64,000 nt of DNA from positions 124,001 to 188,000 of the forward strand of contig NZ_JAFREP010000004.1 of the NCBI RefSeq assembly GCF_017377855.1, read 5' to 3'. The notes beneath the pieces are model-generated. The model was not told the origin of the DNA. It made no database searches and worked only from the letters and a program-made list of their open reading frames with translations. The stretch is from Acanthopleuribacter pedis. Its GTDB lineage: Bacteria; Acidobacteriota; Holophagae; Acanthopleuribacterales; Acanthopleuribacteraceae. Below, piece after piece: positions 26,664 to 41,600 of this stretch. The position numbers and the translations under genes were made by a program. The first letter of the stretch is position 1, and each line of letters opens with the position of its first letter.

Positions 26664-29600
26664 TTGGCCACGACCCACCACCTGACTCACGGTCAACACG
26701 AACTCTGGCTGGACCAACAGCTTCACGAAAGCGGCGTCCCCTTCCATATCGGGGCCGCGATTGAATTCAAGGGACCGCTGCAAACCGATTTGCTGGTTGC
26801 GGCGACCCGCGCGGCGATCAGAAACCACGATTGCATTCGGCTGATGATTTCCTTCGACGGCAACGTCCCCCGTCAGCAACCTTGCCCCGATTTTGATCCA
26901 CCAATCCCGCTGCATGACTTCAGCGAAACCGCGGATCCCCGCCAAGCGGTTTTTGCCGCGATGGCTGCCGATCAAGCGCAACCGCTTGCGGAGGGTGCGC
27001 CCCCCGTGCGTTTTGCCGTTTACCGGCTGGGTCCCGAACACCATGTTTGGTATTCGCTGTTCCACCACATGGTCGCGGACGGTTGGGGTTGGTTTCGGGT
27101 GATGGGTTACCTCATGCAGGCCTATAACCGACTCAAACAGGGCGCGGCGCCACCGCCCCAACCGCCCGCCTTCCTCGACCAAGTCGCGAGGGACGCCGCC
27201 TATCGGCGTTCGCCCCGTTTTGACCGTGCGCGTGAACACTGGCAGGCGCGGTTGGCGGCCTTGCCGGAAGCGGTCGATTTGGCGGAATCGGTTGACCTTC
27301 GCACGGAGCGGGTCGCGGTTGCCTGGCCGCGCGACCGTTGGCAACAACTCTGTGATTGTGCCAAATCAATAGGGGTCAGCCCTTTTCAAGTGTTTACCGG
27401 GTTGGTTGGTGTTTATCTGGGTCGCGCCTTCCGCGCCGATGCACTGACGCTCAGTTTGCCGGTCCTGAACCGGGGTTCGGCCGTTGCCAAACACACGGCG
27501 GGCCTGTTCATCGCTGAGAAACCGCTGGCGCTTGGCTTGGGCGAAGGGACCGGTTTTCGCGCGTTGGTGCTGCAACTGGCCCGCGATTTACGCCGCGATT
27601 ACCGACACGGGGCCTTCCCGCTGAGCGCACTGGCGCGGCGCGGTGATGGGATGTCACGGTTGGGGCGTTTTAATGTGTCCTATATGGAACACCGTTACAG
27701 CGAGGGAATCCACGGTTGCTCTCATCAGGTCCATCAACTGGTGCCGCCCATGCAACCCTTTGCACTGGCGTTATCGGTGCGCGATTTTGCAGCCGACGCC
27801 CCGATTTCCCTGGATTTTAATTACCAGCCGGCCCTGCTGCGCCGTGGTTTCATCGAAGATATGGCGGCGGGGTTGGACCATTTGCTGGACTGTTTTACGG
27901 CTGACCCCGACATCGCGGTGACCGTGCCGAATCCCCTGCCGACGGCGATCCTGATGCAACGGGAAAAGGCGTGGAACCGAGGGGTGCCGGCCGCGGCGCC
28001 GGTTCATTTTGTGACGGCGTTACGCCGTGCCGCCGCACGGAACCCGGGGGCACCGGCCCTCTGGGCTGAAAACCAGGTGATCAGCCACGGTGCGTTCGAC
28101 CGCGTTACGGATCGTTTGGCGTCGCAACTCCGGCAAGGGTTCGGCGTGGGGCCGGAGGTGCCGGTCGCGGTTCAGGCGGGTGGCGACGCGGATTCGGTGA
28201 TCGCCATGGTGGCGGTGTTTAAGGCGGGCGGCGTGCTGGTCCCGCTTGAACCGGACCATCCGCCCGCGCGGCGACAGCGCATGCTGGAGATCGCCGTTTG
28301 CCGCTTGGTTTTGGGCGAGGATCCCCGCGATGCGCGGCCGGGAATCACCCTGCGTTCCGTCACGGCTTTGCTTGACGGGGCGGAAGAAGGCGAAGCCCCG
28401 GCGGTAACGGAGCTGCTTCACAGCGCCTATTTGTTGTTTACCAGTGGTTCAACCGGCATGCCTAAATGTTGCCGAATCGCCCACGCCCAGTTTGGCAATT
28501 GGCTGGCCTGGTCACTTGCCCTGTACCGCGACTGTGACGACGGTTTTCACGATGTGCTGCACGGTTCGATGACGTTTGATGCGCGCCTCGGCTCGGTGTT
28601 GTTGTCCTTGGCCGCGGGTGGGAGTTTAACCTTGCCGCCCGCCGATTTAGACGGGGTTTCGGCACTGCGCTGGGTCTGTACCCACGAGAACCCGGCCGAT
28701 GTGCTCGACCTCACCCCGACCCATCTGGAACTTCTGGTCGGCATGGGCGTGCGCAACGGGCGTGTTCGCCGCATTGTGTGTACGGGTGAGGTTTTGAAGC
28801 CCGATCTGCTCGCCGCCGCGGCGGGCTGTTTTCCCAATGCACGCATTTACAACCAATACGGACCAACCGAAGCAACCGTGGGTTGTTCGGCGGCGGCCTT
28901 CGGCGTCGGCGAACGGATCCATCTCGGCGCAACCGCGCACGGAACGGGTTTGTACGTGTTGGATGCGCACGGGCGCCCGGTGCCGCGCGGCTTCGCGGGT
29001 GAGTTGGTGATCGGCGGGGCAGGTGTCTGCCACGGTTACGACGGGCTCCCCGGCCGCACCGCCTCGGTGTTTGTGCCCGATCCCTTCGCGGAAAACCAAC
29101 CCGGCCGTTTGTACCGCACCGGTGATTTGGTGCGGCGGGCCGACGACGGTACCTTTGATTTCCTGGGTCGCATGGATAACCAGCTTAAAATCAAAGGTCA
29201 GCGCATTGAGCCGGAAGAAATTGAGGCGGTGCTCCGGCGTCACGACGCTGTACAAAACGCGGCGGTGTTGCCGTATCAACGGGGCGAGGACAAGGTCTTG
29301 GTTGCCTTTGTGACGCCCTCGGTGGTCGATGAACAGGCGCTGCGCGACCATGCCGTGCGCCGGCTGACGCCGGCCATGGTGCCGGCCTATTTTGTACCTG
29401 TGGATCAGTTACCCACAACCACCTCGGGGAAAACCGACCGCGGCGCCTTGGCCGCGCGGCTTGCCGATCTTGAGCCGGCAGCCGGCAACCGCGAAGCGGT
29501 CGCGCCGCGCAATGACAAGGAACGGGCCTTGGCCGAACTCTGTTGTTCGGTGCTGGCACGGCAACGGGTGGATATGGGGGCGAGTTTTCTCGAACTGGGT

Positions 29601-32600
29601 GGCGACAGTTTGGCGGCGGTGCGTTTGGCGGCGGCGGCCGAGCGCCGGCTGGGCTGGACCTTGCGGGTTCGTGCCATTTTGCGTTGCCCCGACCTGGCCA
29701 CACTGGCGGGTTTGGCCGATGATTCGGCGGCGGGGCCGGCGGCGGTCAGGCCGGCCCCCGTTGCAGTGGAAGGTTCGCTGTTCCCACTCACGCCCGGCCA
29801 AGAGGCGCTGTGGTTCCACCAAAAACGCAACGGGGATGCGGCGGCGTACCACATGCCGGGCACCCTCGATTTGCGCGGTCGCTTGAACAAGGCGGCTTTG
29901 GCGGCGGCCCTGGAAACCTTGCAACACCGTCATGAGGCGCTGCGCATGCGCATTCAAGAACAAGACGGTGTGGCCCTGCAGCGTTTTGTCTCGACGACGG
30001 TGGCGCTTGAAGCGCGCGATTGTAGCGATGCCGAAGCCGCGGCGGCTTGGGTCAGGCAACGAACAGCCGCCCCTTTTGATCTCACCCGTGAAGCGCCGCT
30101 GCGCACAACCCTGTTGCGCTTGGGCGATGAACATCATCAACTGGTGCTCGTGTTCCACCACATCGCCTGCGACGGCCATGCCCTGGAACGGTTTTTTGCG
30201 GAATTAAAACTGCTCTACAATGGCGCGGTTGCCGGCAAAGCCGCGCTACTTGAACCGACCTCGCGTTGGCGCGATTGGGTGGTTTCGCTTCATGATCAGG
30301 TGCCGAGCCAGGCCACCCACGATTATTGGCGCGGCCGTTTGGCTGAATTTCGACGCCCCGACCTGCCCCTGGATCGGCCTCGGCCTGCCAGACCTGATTT
30401 TCACGGGGCCCGGCACCAAGTTCGTTTGCCGGCGCTGGTGGTAACGCAACTCAAACAGATCGCCCAACCGGTCGGGGGCGGGATTTTTGCCGCTTTTTCC
30501 GCCTTGGTGCGCCTGTTGCTATGCCGGCTTACCGGCGAGGACGACCAGGCCCTGGGCACGCCCTATTTGGGCCGTGACCAACAGACGGCGGCCGATGTTT
30601 TTGGTTATTTCGTGACCAACCTGGTCCTGCGCGGACGGGTTGCGGCGGCGGATTCCTTTCGCGCGCTGATCGCGGCCGAGGTGGAAACCATCAGCGAAGC
30701 CTTGGCCTTCCCACCGCCTGCTTTGGAACGTTTGGCCGAAAGCTTGGCGATGTTCCCGGAACCCGGCCGCACGCCCTTCTTTGACGTGATGGTGGTTTAC
30801 GAAACCAACCTCGACCTGGGTTTTTCTTTGGACGGTCTGGCGACGGCCATTCGCGTGGCGCCCCTGCCCGCGGCAAAAATGGACCTTACCTTCGCGGCGA
30901 TGCCGGAAGGCGACGGTTCGGTTTTGGTGAACCTGATTTATCGCGACAGCCTGTTCGACGCGGCCCGTATTGAAGCGATGGGCGCTGATTTGCTGTTTTT
31001 GGCCGAGTCGGTGGCGGCGGGGCCGGCGCTGCCGGTGGGGCGGCATCTCGCGGCGCGTGCGGCCCAAACGGCAGGGGCCGAGGATCGGCTTTTCTCGCGG
31101 TTGGACGGCGGACCCAGCCCGGTCGGTAACGAAACGGTGGTTGATCTGTTTGAACGGGCCGCGGCCTTGTATCCCGATCAACCGGCGGTATCGGATGCGA
31201 CACGGCGGCTGACCTACACGGCGCTGGACCAACAGGCCAACGGTTTGGCGACCTATTTGGTCGAAGTGGAAGGGGTTGGGCCGGAGGATCGCATTGGTTT
31301 GTTGTGCCACCCCGGCGTGGGTCAAATTATGGGCGTGCTTGGGATTCTCAAGGCCGGCGCGGCCTATGTGCCGCTTGACCCCGATTACCCTCGCGAACGC
31401 CTGCAATTCATGGTCGACGATGCGGGACCACGGGTTTTGGTGTGTGATGCAAGCACGCGTGCCTTGGCGGCGGATCTGGCCGGTCGGCCCGGCATTTGTT
31501 ACGACGTCGGTTCACCGAAGCATTCGCCGCCGCGGGTGTTGCGGCACCCCCAACAAGCTACTTTTTTGATTTACACCTCGGGTACCACCGGTCGGCCCAA
31601 GGCGGCGATCCAAAACCATCGTGGTTTTGCCAACATAATCACCGCGCGGGCGCGGGATTTTGGGCTCGGGCCGGGCGATGTTTATCCCAATGTGCTGTCG
31701 TTTTCCTACGACGCCGCCCAACTGACCAGCTTCACCCCGTTGGTATGCGGCGCGGCCCTGTATTGTGCCGCACACGCCGACCGCGAGGACCCGGAGCGGT
31801 TGCATCGCCTCTTGGTTCGGGAAAAAGCCACCCACCTGGTGGCGCCCACCGCCTATTTCGCGCTGCTCCAGGATTTGGATGTGCCCAGTCTGCGCGTCTT
31901 GATCAGTGGCGGGGAAGCGCCTGAGCCGCGGCGGGTTCGCGCTTATTTAAAACGTTACCAATACATGAATGATTACGGGCCTTGTGAGGCCTCGGTGCTG
32001 GTCTGCCGCCATGGTGTTTCGCTGGACGACGATCTGGAGAACGGGGTTCCCTTGGGGACGCCGCCCGCCGGGGTTCGGCTTTACCTGGTCGATGACAGGC
32101 TGCGTTTGGTGGCGCCCGGTCGCGTGGGTGAGATTGCCGTGGGCGGGGTTGCGCCGGGTCGCGGGTACCATCGTCGCCCGAAACGCACGGCGGCGTGCTG
32201 GCGGCCCGATCCCTACGGTGATGAAGCGGGCGCTCGGCTCTACCTCACCGGTGATTTCGCGGTGCTCCGTGGGGGCCGTCTCCATTTCCGCGGTCGCCGC
32301 GACGATCAGGTCAAGATCCGCGGGAACCGGGTCGAGCTGGGCGAGGTGGAACGCCGCTTGGGATCGGTTCCCGGTGTCGGAAGCGCGGCGGTGATTGCGC
32401 GCGCCACGCCCGGCGGGAGCAAGGAGCTGGTGGCCTACTACACGGTTGTCGAAGGCGGCGATCCCAAACCGCGCGAGGCCCTGCGGCGGCTGTTACCCGA
32501 ACCCATGATCCCGGCTTTTTTTGTGGTGCTGGATCGTTTTCCGCTCACGGCCAACGGCAAAATCAACCGTCGTGCTTTGCCGCAACCGGAAACCGTCGAA

Positions 32601-35600
32601 GTACCGTTGCTCCAGGCGCCGCACGACGCTTTGGAAACGGAAATCGCGGCAACGTGGGCGCGTGTGTTGCATTTACCCGCGGTGGGTCGTGACCAAAACT
32701 TCTTTGAACTCGGCGGACAGAGCCTGAGCGCGATGCGGGTCGCGGCGCTGTTGCGGCGCGCGCTTGGCCGCGAGACGACCATGCGCGATCTCTTTGAACG
32801 CCCGGTGCTTGCCGACTTGGCCGAGCGTTTGCGCGGGCGGGTCCCGTTGCGGGAAATGGAAGGTCCAAGCGCGCTCAAAGCGGCCGAGGATTATCCGCTT
32901 TCCCACGCCCAAAAACGGTTGTGGGTCTTGCACCGCATGGGCGGCGGGGAGACGGCCTACAACATGCCGGGCCTCTTTCTGCTGGAGGGTCCGCTTGACG
33001 TGGCGGCCCTGGAACGCGCGTTCCAAGCGTTGTTTGCACGCCACGAGGCCCTGCGCACGGTGTTTGTGATGCGCAAGGGTGAACCGCGCCAGCGGGTGTT
33101 GCCCGCGCACGGGTTTTTACTGAAACGCCTTGACCTACGCGCCCGAGCCAACCCCGAGGATGAAGCCCATCGTCTGGGAAGGCGCGATGCGGTGACGCCT
33201 TTTGATCTGGAAACCGGTCCTTTGATGCGGGCCACCCTGATGCACGTTGCCCCCGAGCGTTTTGTGTTGGCGGTCTGCCTGCACCACCTCATTTGCGACG
33301 GCTGGTCGTTGCGGTTGATGACCCGTGAATTGTTTGATTTTTATGGCAAACCCGAGGATGCCGCGCCGCTTTCCATCCATTACAAAGATGTGGCGGCTTG
33401 GCGAGCGGCACGTCTGGCGGCGGGCGATGGCAATGAAAGTCGCCGTTATTGGCATGGGCGTTTTGCGGAACCGCCACCGCACCTTGCCCTGGTTACCGAC
33501 CAACCCCGTGCCGCGGCGACCCGGTTCGACGGGGCTCGCATCGCGATTCCGCTTGACCCCGAGTTGGGCCGACGGCTGCGCCAAACGGCGCGCGCCCACC
33601 ACATCGGGCCCTTTGTCCTGCTGCAAGCCCTGGTGAAGGTGTTGTTGTTCCGCCACACCGGCCAAACCGACCTCGTGATCGGGGCGCCCGTCGCGGGACG
33701 CGACCACGTTCGTTTGGATAACCAGGTTGGTTTTTACGTCAACATGCTGCCCTTGCGCGACCAACTCGACCCCGACGCCTCATTTGGGCAACTGCTGCTC
33801 ACGGCGCGCGAGCGGGCGGCCGAGGCCTTCAGCCATCAGGCTTATCCCTTCGATCTGTTGGTTGAGGAACTTTCGTTGCCGCGCGATTCCGGGCGCGAGC
33901 CCTTGTTTGATGTGGTGGTCGCCTACGAGGAAAGCGAGGAGACCGAACTGCGCTTGCCCGATGTGCGGGTTACGCCGCAAGAAACGGCGGTGCCCGCGGG
34001 CAAGTTTGAGCTGACCTTTGGGTTTGTTTCCGAGCGCGACGGCCTGATCGGTTCGCTGGAATTCAGCCGGGCCCTGTTTGACACCCGACGCATGACGGCT
34101 TTGGCGCGTCAGTTTGTGAGTTTGGCCCGCGCGGTGGTTGCCGGCGATGAACGGCCGCTGAAACGTTTGCCGCTTGAGGATGCGGCGGCCCTGCAACGGG
34201 CCGTCGCGGACGGACGGGGTACGCGGCGGGTTTGGCCTGCGGATGCCGCCCTCACGGCGCGACTGGTCGATTGGGCGCAACAAGCACCGGCGCGGCCGGC
34301 GGTTTTCGCCGACGACGGTCGGCTGGATTACCGTTGCTTAATGGAACGCGCGGGTCGTTTGGCCGCGGCGCTGGTTGGGGCCGGCATGGGCGCGGAGCAA
34401 CGGGTGGCGGTGTTGGTCCACCGCGGTTGCGATTTACCCGTCGCCTGGATTGGGGTTTGGTTGAGTGGCGCCGTGTTGGTGCCGCTTGATCCCGAGGGCG
34501 ATCCGGCCTTGCTGGGTCGCTTGTGGCGCCAGGCCGGCTGTCGGCTGCTGGTCTGCAACGATGGCGGCGCGGAAACGGCCGCGCGGGTGGCGGGGGCGGC
34601 GGTGGTCAACCTGGCCCAAACCAAGACGCACCCTGTTTTGGCGAAACCCGCGCTTCGTTTTCCGGCGGGTGCGGCCTATGTGATGTTTACCTCGGGAACG
34701 ACCGGCGGTTCCAAAGGTGTGGTGGTCCCCAATCGCGCGGTCACCAACCTGCTTGCCAATTACCAGCACCGTTATTTCGCGCGTCTGGCCCAGACGGGTT
34801 TGCGTGTGGCCAGTTTTTCGCCGAGCTTCTTCGATCCCTCCATCGCGCTGATTCTGGCGCCTTTGGCTTACGGCCACCAGCTTTGCCTGACCGGGGAACG
34901 GGAAATCGGCGATGTGCGTCTGGCGGCTGATTTCTTGCGCCGACACCAGGTGCAGGTGGTCGACAGCACCCCGAGTTTCTTGGCGGCGGTTCAGGAAGCC
35001 GGCGGTCTGCCCGCGAGCTGCCGTTTGATCATCACCGGTGGTGAGGCGCTCCAGCCTGCTACCGCGGCGCGTTTGGGCGCGGGGGCCGAGGTCCACAACG
35101 CCTACGGACCCACCGAGGCTTGTGTGGACGCGCTCTCTTTTCGGATTGAGGCGGGTGAGACCCTGCCGGAAATTCCCATCGGCACGCCCCTCGACAACGT
35201 GGAAACCTATGTGCTCGACGATGACGGCTTGCTTTGCCCGCAAGGCGCGGTGGGTGAGTTGTGCATCGGCGGTGCCGGTTTGGCGCGGGGTTACCTCGAC
35301 CGACCGCGCGAAACCGCCGCTGCCTTTGTGCCCCACCCCTTTCGCAACGGCGAACGGCTTTACCGGAGCGGTGACCTCGCCCGGCTTCGAAGCGACGGCC
35401 AAATCCTCTTCCTCGGTCGGCGTGACGGCCAGATCAAACGGAACGGGGTTCGCATGGAGCTGGGTCAGATCGAGGAGGGATTGCTGCGGTTGCCGGGCGT
35501 TTCGGCCGCCGCCGCGGCGTTGATCGCCAGACCCGGGGAGGAAACCCAACTGGTTGCCTATGTGGTGTTACCCGACGCGCGAAACGGCGTCGTCCCCGAA

Positions 35601-38600
35601 AACCAGACCCGCGTTCGTGCTTGGCGTGCCGCCTTGGCCGCCTTCCTGCCGCGGTTCATGATTCCCGGTGTGTTTGTCACTGTGCCCAGCTTGCCGCGTG
35701 CCGCCACCGGGAAACTGGATCGCGCGGCATTGCCCGTTCCCGAACGCATCGCCTCTGGTGGTGAACCGCCGCGAGATACGCTGGAAACCCGGTTGTGCGC
35801 GCTTTGGCGAGACGTCTTGGCGTGTGGCACCGTGGGGATTTTTGATGATTTCTACCGACTCGGCGGGCAAAGTTTGAAGGCCCTTCGCCTGGCGGCGCGG
35901 GTCGCGGCCGAGTTGGGTTTGGAACTGGGCTTGGCCGAAATTCTGGCGCACCCGACGGTCGCGGAACAGGCGGATTTGTTGCGGCAACGCACGGAACGGG
36001 ATCAAACCGCGATCCCCAAGCAACCCGATGCGGCGACCTATCCGGTTTCCCACGCGCAGCAGCGCATGTGGGTGTTGGATCGACTCGATCCCTTCGCCTA
36101 CCAGATGCCGGCCGCCTACGAATGCCTGGGATTGCTTGATGTGACGGCGCTGGAAAAGGCGTTTACCGCGGTGGTCGCGCGCCACGAGAGTCTGCGCACG
36201 ACCTTTACGGAACAGGACGGGGAGCCGCGCCAACGGGTGCACGCCCCGGCACGGCAACGCATTGCCCTTACGCAATCGAGCCCGGATGATTTGGCCGGCC
36301 ATGTCGACGCCTTCCTGCAGCAACCGTTTGACCCGGCCGTGGGGCCGCTCCTACGCGTGCACCTGGTGTGTTTGAACGCGCGGCGGCACCTGCTCTTGGT
36401 TTCGCTGCACCATATCGTGGCCGACGCCTGGAGTATCGGGGTGCTGGCGCGTGAGGTATCTCTGGCTTATGCCGCCTTCCGCAACGACCAGACACCGGCC
36501 TTGCCCGCCTTGACCCTGCAACATCGCGATTTTTCAGCCTTTGCACGTGCGCAAATCGAAGAAGGTGCCTTGGACCAGGCCCGTGATTTTTGGCTGGCGA
36601 CGCTGCGCGGTGACTTGCCCGTGTTGGCTTTGCCCGCCGACCAAACACGGCCCGCGCGACAATCCTTCGCCGGCGGTCGTTGCCAGGCCGTTATTGACAC
36701 CGAAACCACCCACGCCCTCACCGAACTGGCCGCGCGGAGCCAGGTCACCCCGTTTATGGTGGCGGCGACGCTCGCCTTTGTCCTGTTACAGCGGCACAGC
36801 GGTCAGGACGAAATTTTGGCCGGGGTCCCCGTATCCGGGCGCGACCACCTGGCCCTGGAAAATCAAATGGGTTTGTACCTCAACACCCTGGTGTTGCGTG
36901 CCCATTTGCACGCGGATCTTCCGTTTCTCGCCGCGCTCGATCAGGTGGCCGAGGTTTTTGCGCGGGCCGTCGAACACCGTGCTTATCCCTTTGATCTGTT
37001 GGTTGAGGGTCTCGACGCCGCCCGCGATTTGAGCCGTTCACCCGTATTCCAAGCGATGATGGTTTTGCAGGACGCGGAAGACGACGTCTTCGAACTGGAC
37101 GGTTTGCGCACGCGGCCGTTCCCGATCAACTTCGATAAAGCCAAATGCGACGTCACCTTTTTCTTTCGTTTCGAGGACGGGTACCTGCATCTGGATGTTG
37201 AATACGCCGCTTTTCTCGGCGATACCCGCATGCAGCGCTTTACCGAGCAGTTCTGTACCCTGTTGGCGGCGGCGGTACGGCGACCGGAACAGGCGATAGG
37301 CCGTTTGCCGTTGTTGGACGCGGCCCAACGGGAAGCGGTGATCGCCGCCACTGATCGGCGCCACACGCGGGCAAACCCGGATGTGGTGGACCTTTTTGAG
37401 GCACGGCGAAAACGATCCCCGCAAACGGCCGCGGTGGTGATGGGTGAAACCACGTGGTCGTATCAGGAACTGGATGCACGGGTCCAGGCCTTGGCCGCCC
37501 AACTCGTCGCCCAGGGTGTGGGTTCTGAGGATGTGGTCGGCGTGGCGCTGCCGCGCGGGACCTGGCTGCCCGCGGCCCTGCTCGCCGTCCTACGCGTGGG
37601 TGCGATTTACCTTCCGTTGGATGCCGGCTACCCCGCTGAACGGTTGCGGCGGGTGGTCGCGCACACCGGTTGTCGTCATCTCATTGCTTTTTCCGCGCCG
37701 GATTGGGCGGGGTCCGCGCTGACGGTGGTCGCACCTCAAGTCGCCCCTACCGAAGCGGTCCCGATTTCCCAAGTTGAACCCGACCAGGTTGCCTACCTCA
37801 TTTCCACCTCGGGTTCGACCGGTACCCCCAAGGTTGTGGCCTGTACCCGTCGCTGTTTGGCGCAGCTGATTTCCTGGAACCTTGCCGAACTTGGCGCGGC
37901 GCACCGGGTTTTGGCTTATGCCCCACTGGGTTTTGACGTTTCCTTGCAGGAACAGTTGGTGACCTTGTGTGGTGGAGGGACGCTTCATTTCACCGACGAA
38001 ACCACGCGGCGGGATATATCGCTTCTGGCCGAGCGCCTGATCCGCGACCGCATCAGCATGATCACCATGCCGTTTAGCGCCTTGGCCTTGCTCGGCGATG
38101 TGTTGGAAGATCGCCACGTGCCCGACCTGCGCGCCTTGTGTACCTCCGGCGAAGCGTTGCAACGCACCCGTGCGCTGGACAAGCTTTTGGCGCGTCATCC
38201 CGAGCTGGTGCTTCACAACCAATACGGTCCCTCGGAAACCCATGTGATCACGGCCGGGGCGGTTGGGGGTGATGATCCCGCGGCCGCGCCCATCGGTGCG
38301 CCGATTGACGGCAACGCGGTGTACCTGCTTGACGCGAACCTGGAACCGGTACCGCCCGGGGTGGCGGGCGAACTGTACCTGGCGGGTGAAGGTCTGGCCA
38401 GGGGTTATTGGGGCGATCCCACCCAAACCGCCACGCGTTTTTTGCCCGATCCGTTCGGACCGGCCGGCAGCCGCATGTACCGCAGCGGTGACCGGGGATG
38501 CTTGCTGCCGGACGGACGCTTGGCATTCCTCGGTCGTGCCGACGACCAGGTCAAGATTCGTGGCTTCCGCGTGGAACCGGCCGAGGTTAGCCGCGTGCTG

Positions 38601-41600
38601 CGCGATTGCGACGGTGTTCGCGAGGTTGTCACCGTGGGTGTTACCGTTGGTGGAAGTTGCGAATTGGCCGCATATGTCGTTGGGCCGGATGCGGCGGCCG
38701 TACCGCGCTTGAACGCGGCGTTGCGAGAACGCTTGCCCGCGTTTATGGTGCCGGCTTTTGTGATGCCCCTGGCGGCGTTGCCCCGTTTACCCAGCGGGAA
38801 AATCCATGTGCGCGCCTTGCCGAGGCCCGAGGTCGCGGCTGCCCCGAGCGGTGTATCGCGTCCCGGTGATGCGCTGGAAAAGCAGCTGTGCCGGCTATGG
38901 TCGCGGATGCTTGGCCGCGGGACGGTCGGCCTTGATGATGACTTTTTCGCCGCCGGCGGACACAGCCTTAAGGCCATGCAGTTGGTCGCCGCGCTGCGCA
39001 AGGAATTGGTCGCGGATGTGACCCTCGCCGATCTCTTTGAAGCACCCAGTCCGGCCGCCTTTGCACAACGTCTGCGCGGCCGACGCCCCGCCCGTTACGC
39101 CCCCTTACCCGCGGCGGGAGCGCGTTCGCACTACCCCTTATCACCGGGGCAAAGACGCCTGTGGTTGTTGGCGCGATTGGTACCGGACACCGCCGCGTAC
39201 CATGTACCGGTTGCCCTGCATCTGCGCGGACCGCTTAATGAAGCGGCGCTTGTCGCGGCGCTGGCCGATGTGGCCACGCGCCACGCCGTTTTGCGCACTC
39301 GGTTCCCCGCCGACGGCGACACCCCGGTTCAGGTTGTGGATCCACCCGGACCGGTGCCTTTGCGCCGTCGCGGTCAACTGGAGGGGGATCTGACCGCCGC
39401 CTTCGCGGGTTGGGCCGATCAGCCTTTTGACCTTGCCGAGCAGCACCCGTTCCGTGTTGACTTGGTTTCGTGCGGTGAAGCGGAACACGGGTTATTGCTG
39501 TGTTTCCACCACATTGCCACCGACGGTTGGTCGCTGAAACCCTTGGCCGATGATTTAGCCGCCTGTTATCAAGCCCGTTGCAAGGGCGAAGAACCCCGTC
39601 TTCCGAGCTTGCCGATTCAGGTCACTGACGTTGCCGTCTTCCAGAGTGAACAAGCAGCCGACGGTACCTTCGCCGCTCAAGCTGATTTTTGGCGCCGTCG
39701 GCTCGGGTCCGATACGCCGCCGGCTTTTGCGGGTGACCACCCGCGGCCTGAACGCTGTCGGTACGAAGGGGAAACCTTTGAATTCACCCTTTCCGATGCC
39801 GATCACGCCGCGGTCCATCGTGTCGCACAAGCCGAGGGCCTCACCCCGTTTGTGGTTTTGCTCGGTGCTTTCCAACTGCTGCTCGCGGGTTTGAACGGGG
39901 GGCGTGTTCCGCGAATCGGAACCCCGGTGGCCAATCGCGACCGAGAGGAACTGGCCGGTTTGATCGGCTTTTTTGTCAATACCTTGGTTTTGAACACCCA
40001 TATCGAACCGGGTGAATCGGGCCGCGTCTTTTTGCACCGGTTGCGGGGCGAGGTTAGCGAGGCATTTGCCCATCGCGACCTTCCTTTTGAACAACTGGTT
40101 GAGCTGCTTCAGCCCGAACGGGATCCCAGTCGGCATCCCTTGTTTGACATTTCCTTTGCTTACCAGGGGAATCAGACAAGGGAAGGCCGTTGGGGCGATG
40201 TGGCTTGGCGCGCGCTGGAAGTGCCCCACCAAACCACCAAATACGATCTGAACCTGTCGCTGGTCGCGTGCGACGGCGTTTTGGTGGGGAACCTGGAGTA
40301 TGCGCGCGCATTGTTTGAACCCGCCACGATTAAAGGGTTTGCGCGGCGTTTCCAAACCCTGCTGCGCGGCCTCTGTGCCGATATGGGTCGTGCCGCCGTC
40401 GATTTGCCGCTTTTGGAGCCCGAGGAGGAACGGCGGATCTTGACCGCTGCCGGGAACCCCGTGTTGCCGGAACCGACCGTGCTCGGCATCCACCGGCTTT
40501 TCGAGGAACAGGCCGCGCGTGTTCCCCACCGCATCGCCCTCACCCACGAGGGCCGTCACCTTTCTTACGCGGACTTGGATCAACGTGCCAACCAATGGGC
40601 CCATGTGCTCGTCGCGGCCGGCGTCGGCCCCGAAACCTTGGTCGCGCTGCTCATTGAACCCGCGTTCGAAACCTTGGTTGCGATCTTGGCGGTTCTGAAA
40701 GCAGGCGGGGCTTATGTTCCGCTCGATCCGCGTCAACCCGAGGCACGGCAGCGGGTTATGTTGGCGGACGCCCAGCCGTTGCTGCTGTTGCACCACGGGG
40801 TCGCGTCGGAATCGATCCCCACGGGATCCTGGCGGGTGATGGATTTGGCGACGCCGCCGGCCGATAGCGCGACCCAGGCTCCCGAGGCGACCTTCTCGCC
40901 GGACCAAGCAGCTTACGTGATTTACACCTCCGGCTCGACCGGTCGGCCAAAGGGTGTTGTCGTCGCCCATCGCCAGGTTTTGCAGTTGTTTACCGCCGCC
41001 GATGCCTTGTTCAAGTTTGACGAGAACGATGTTTGGACCTTGTTCCACGCGACCAGTTTTGATTTTTCTGTTTGGGAGCTTTGGGGCGCACTGATTCACG
41101 GCGCCCGATTGGTGATTGTGCCCTATTGGGTGGGGCGTACACCGCGGCGGTTTCTCGAACTGTTGCGCGGTGAACGGGTGAGCGTGTTGAGCCAAACGCC
41201 CTCGGCATTCACCCAACTGGCCGCGCTCGAGACGGAAACGCCGTTGGCCCCGACCGAGCAGCCCCGTTACGTCGTGTTTGGCGGCGAGTCCCTGGATGTC
41301 TCCTCGGTTCATGCCTGGTTGCGACGGCATCCCGAGGGCGGTCCTTCTTTCATTAATATGTACGGCATCACCGAAACCTGTGTCCATGTGACTTTTCAGA
41401 AGGTCGACGGCAACACGCCCCAAGGCGCGGTCGGCCGTGCGATGCCCCACCTGGCGACGCTGGTGTGTGATACCGCGGGCAAACTGCTGCCCTTTGGCAG
41501 GGTTGGCGAGATTTTGGTGGCCGGCGGGGGTTTGGCGCGTGGCTACCTCAACCAAGCCGCGCTTACCGCGCAACGTTTCCAACCGCATCCCCACGCGACG

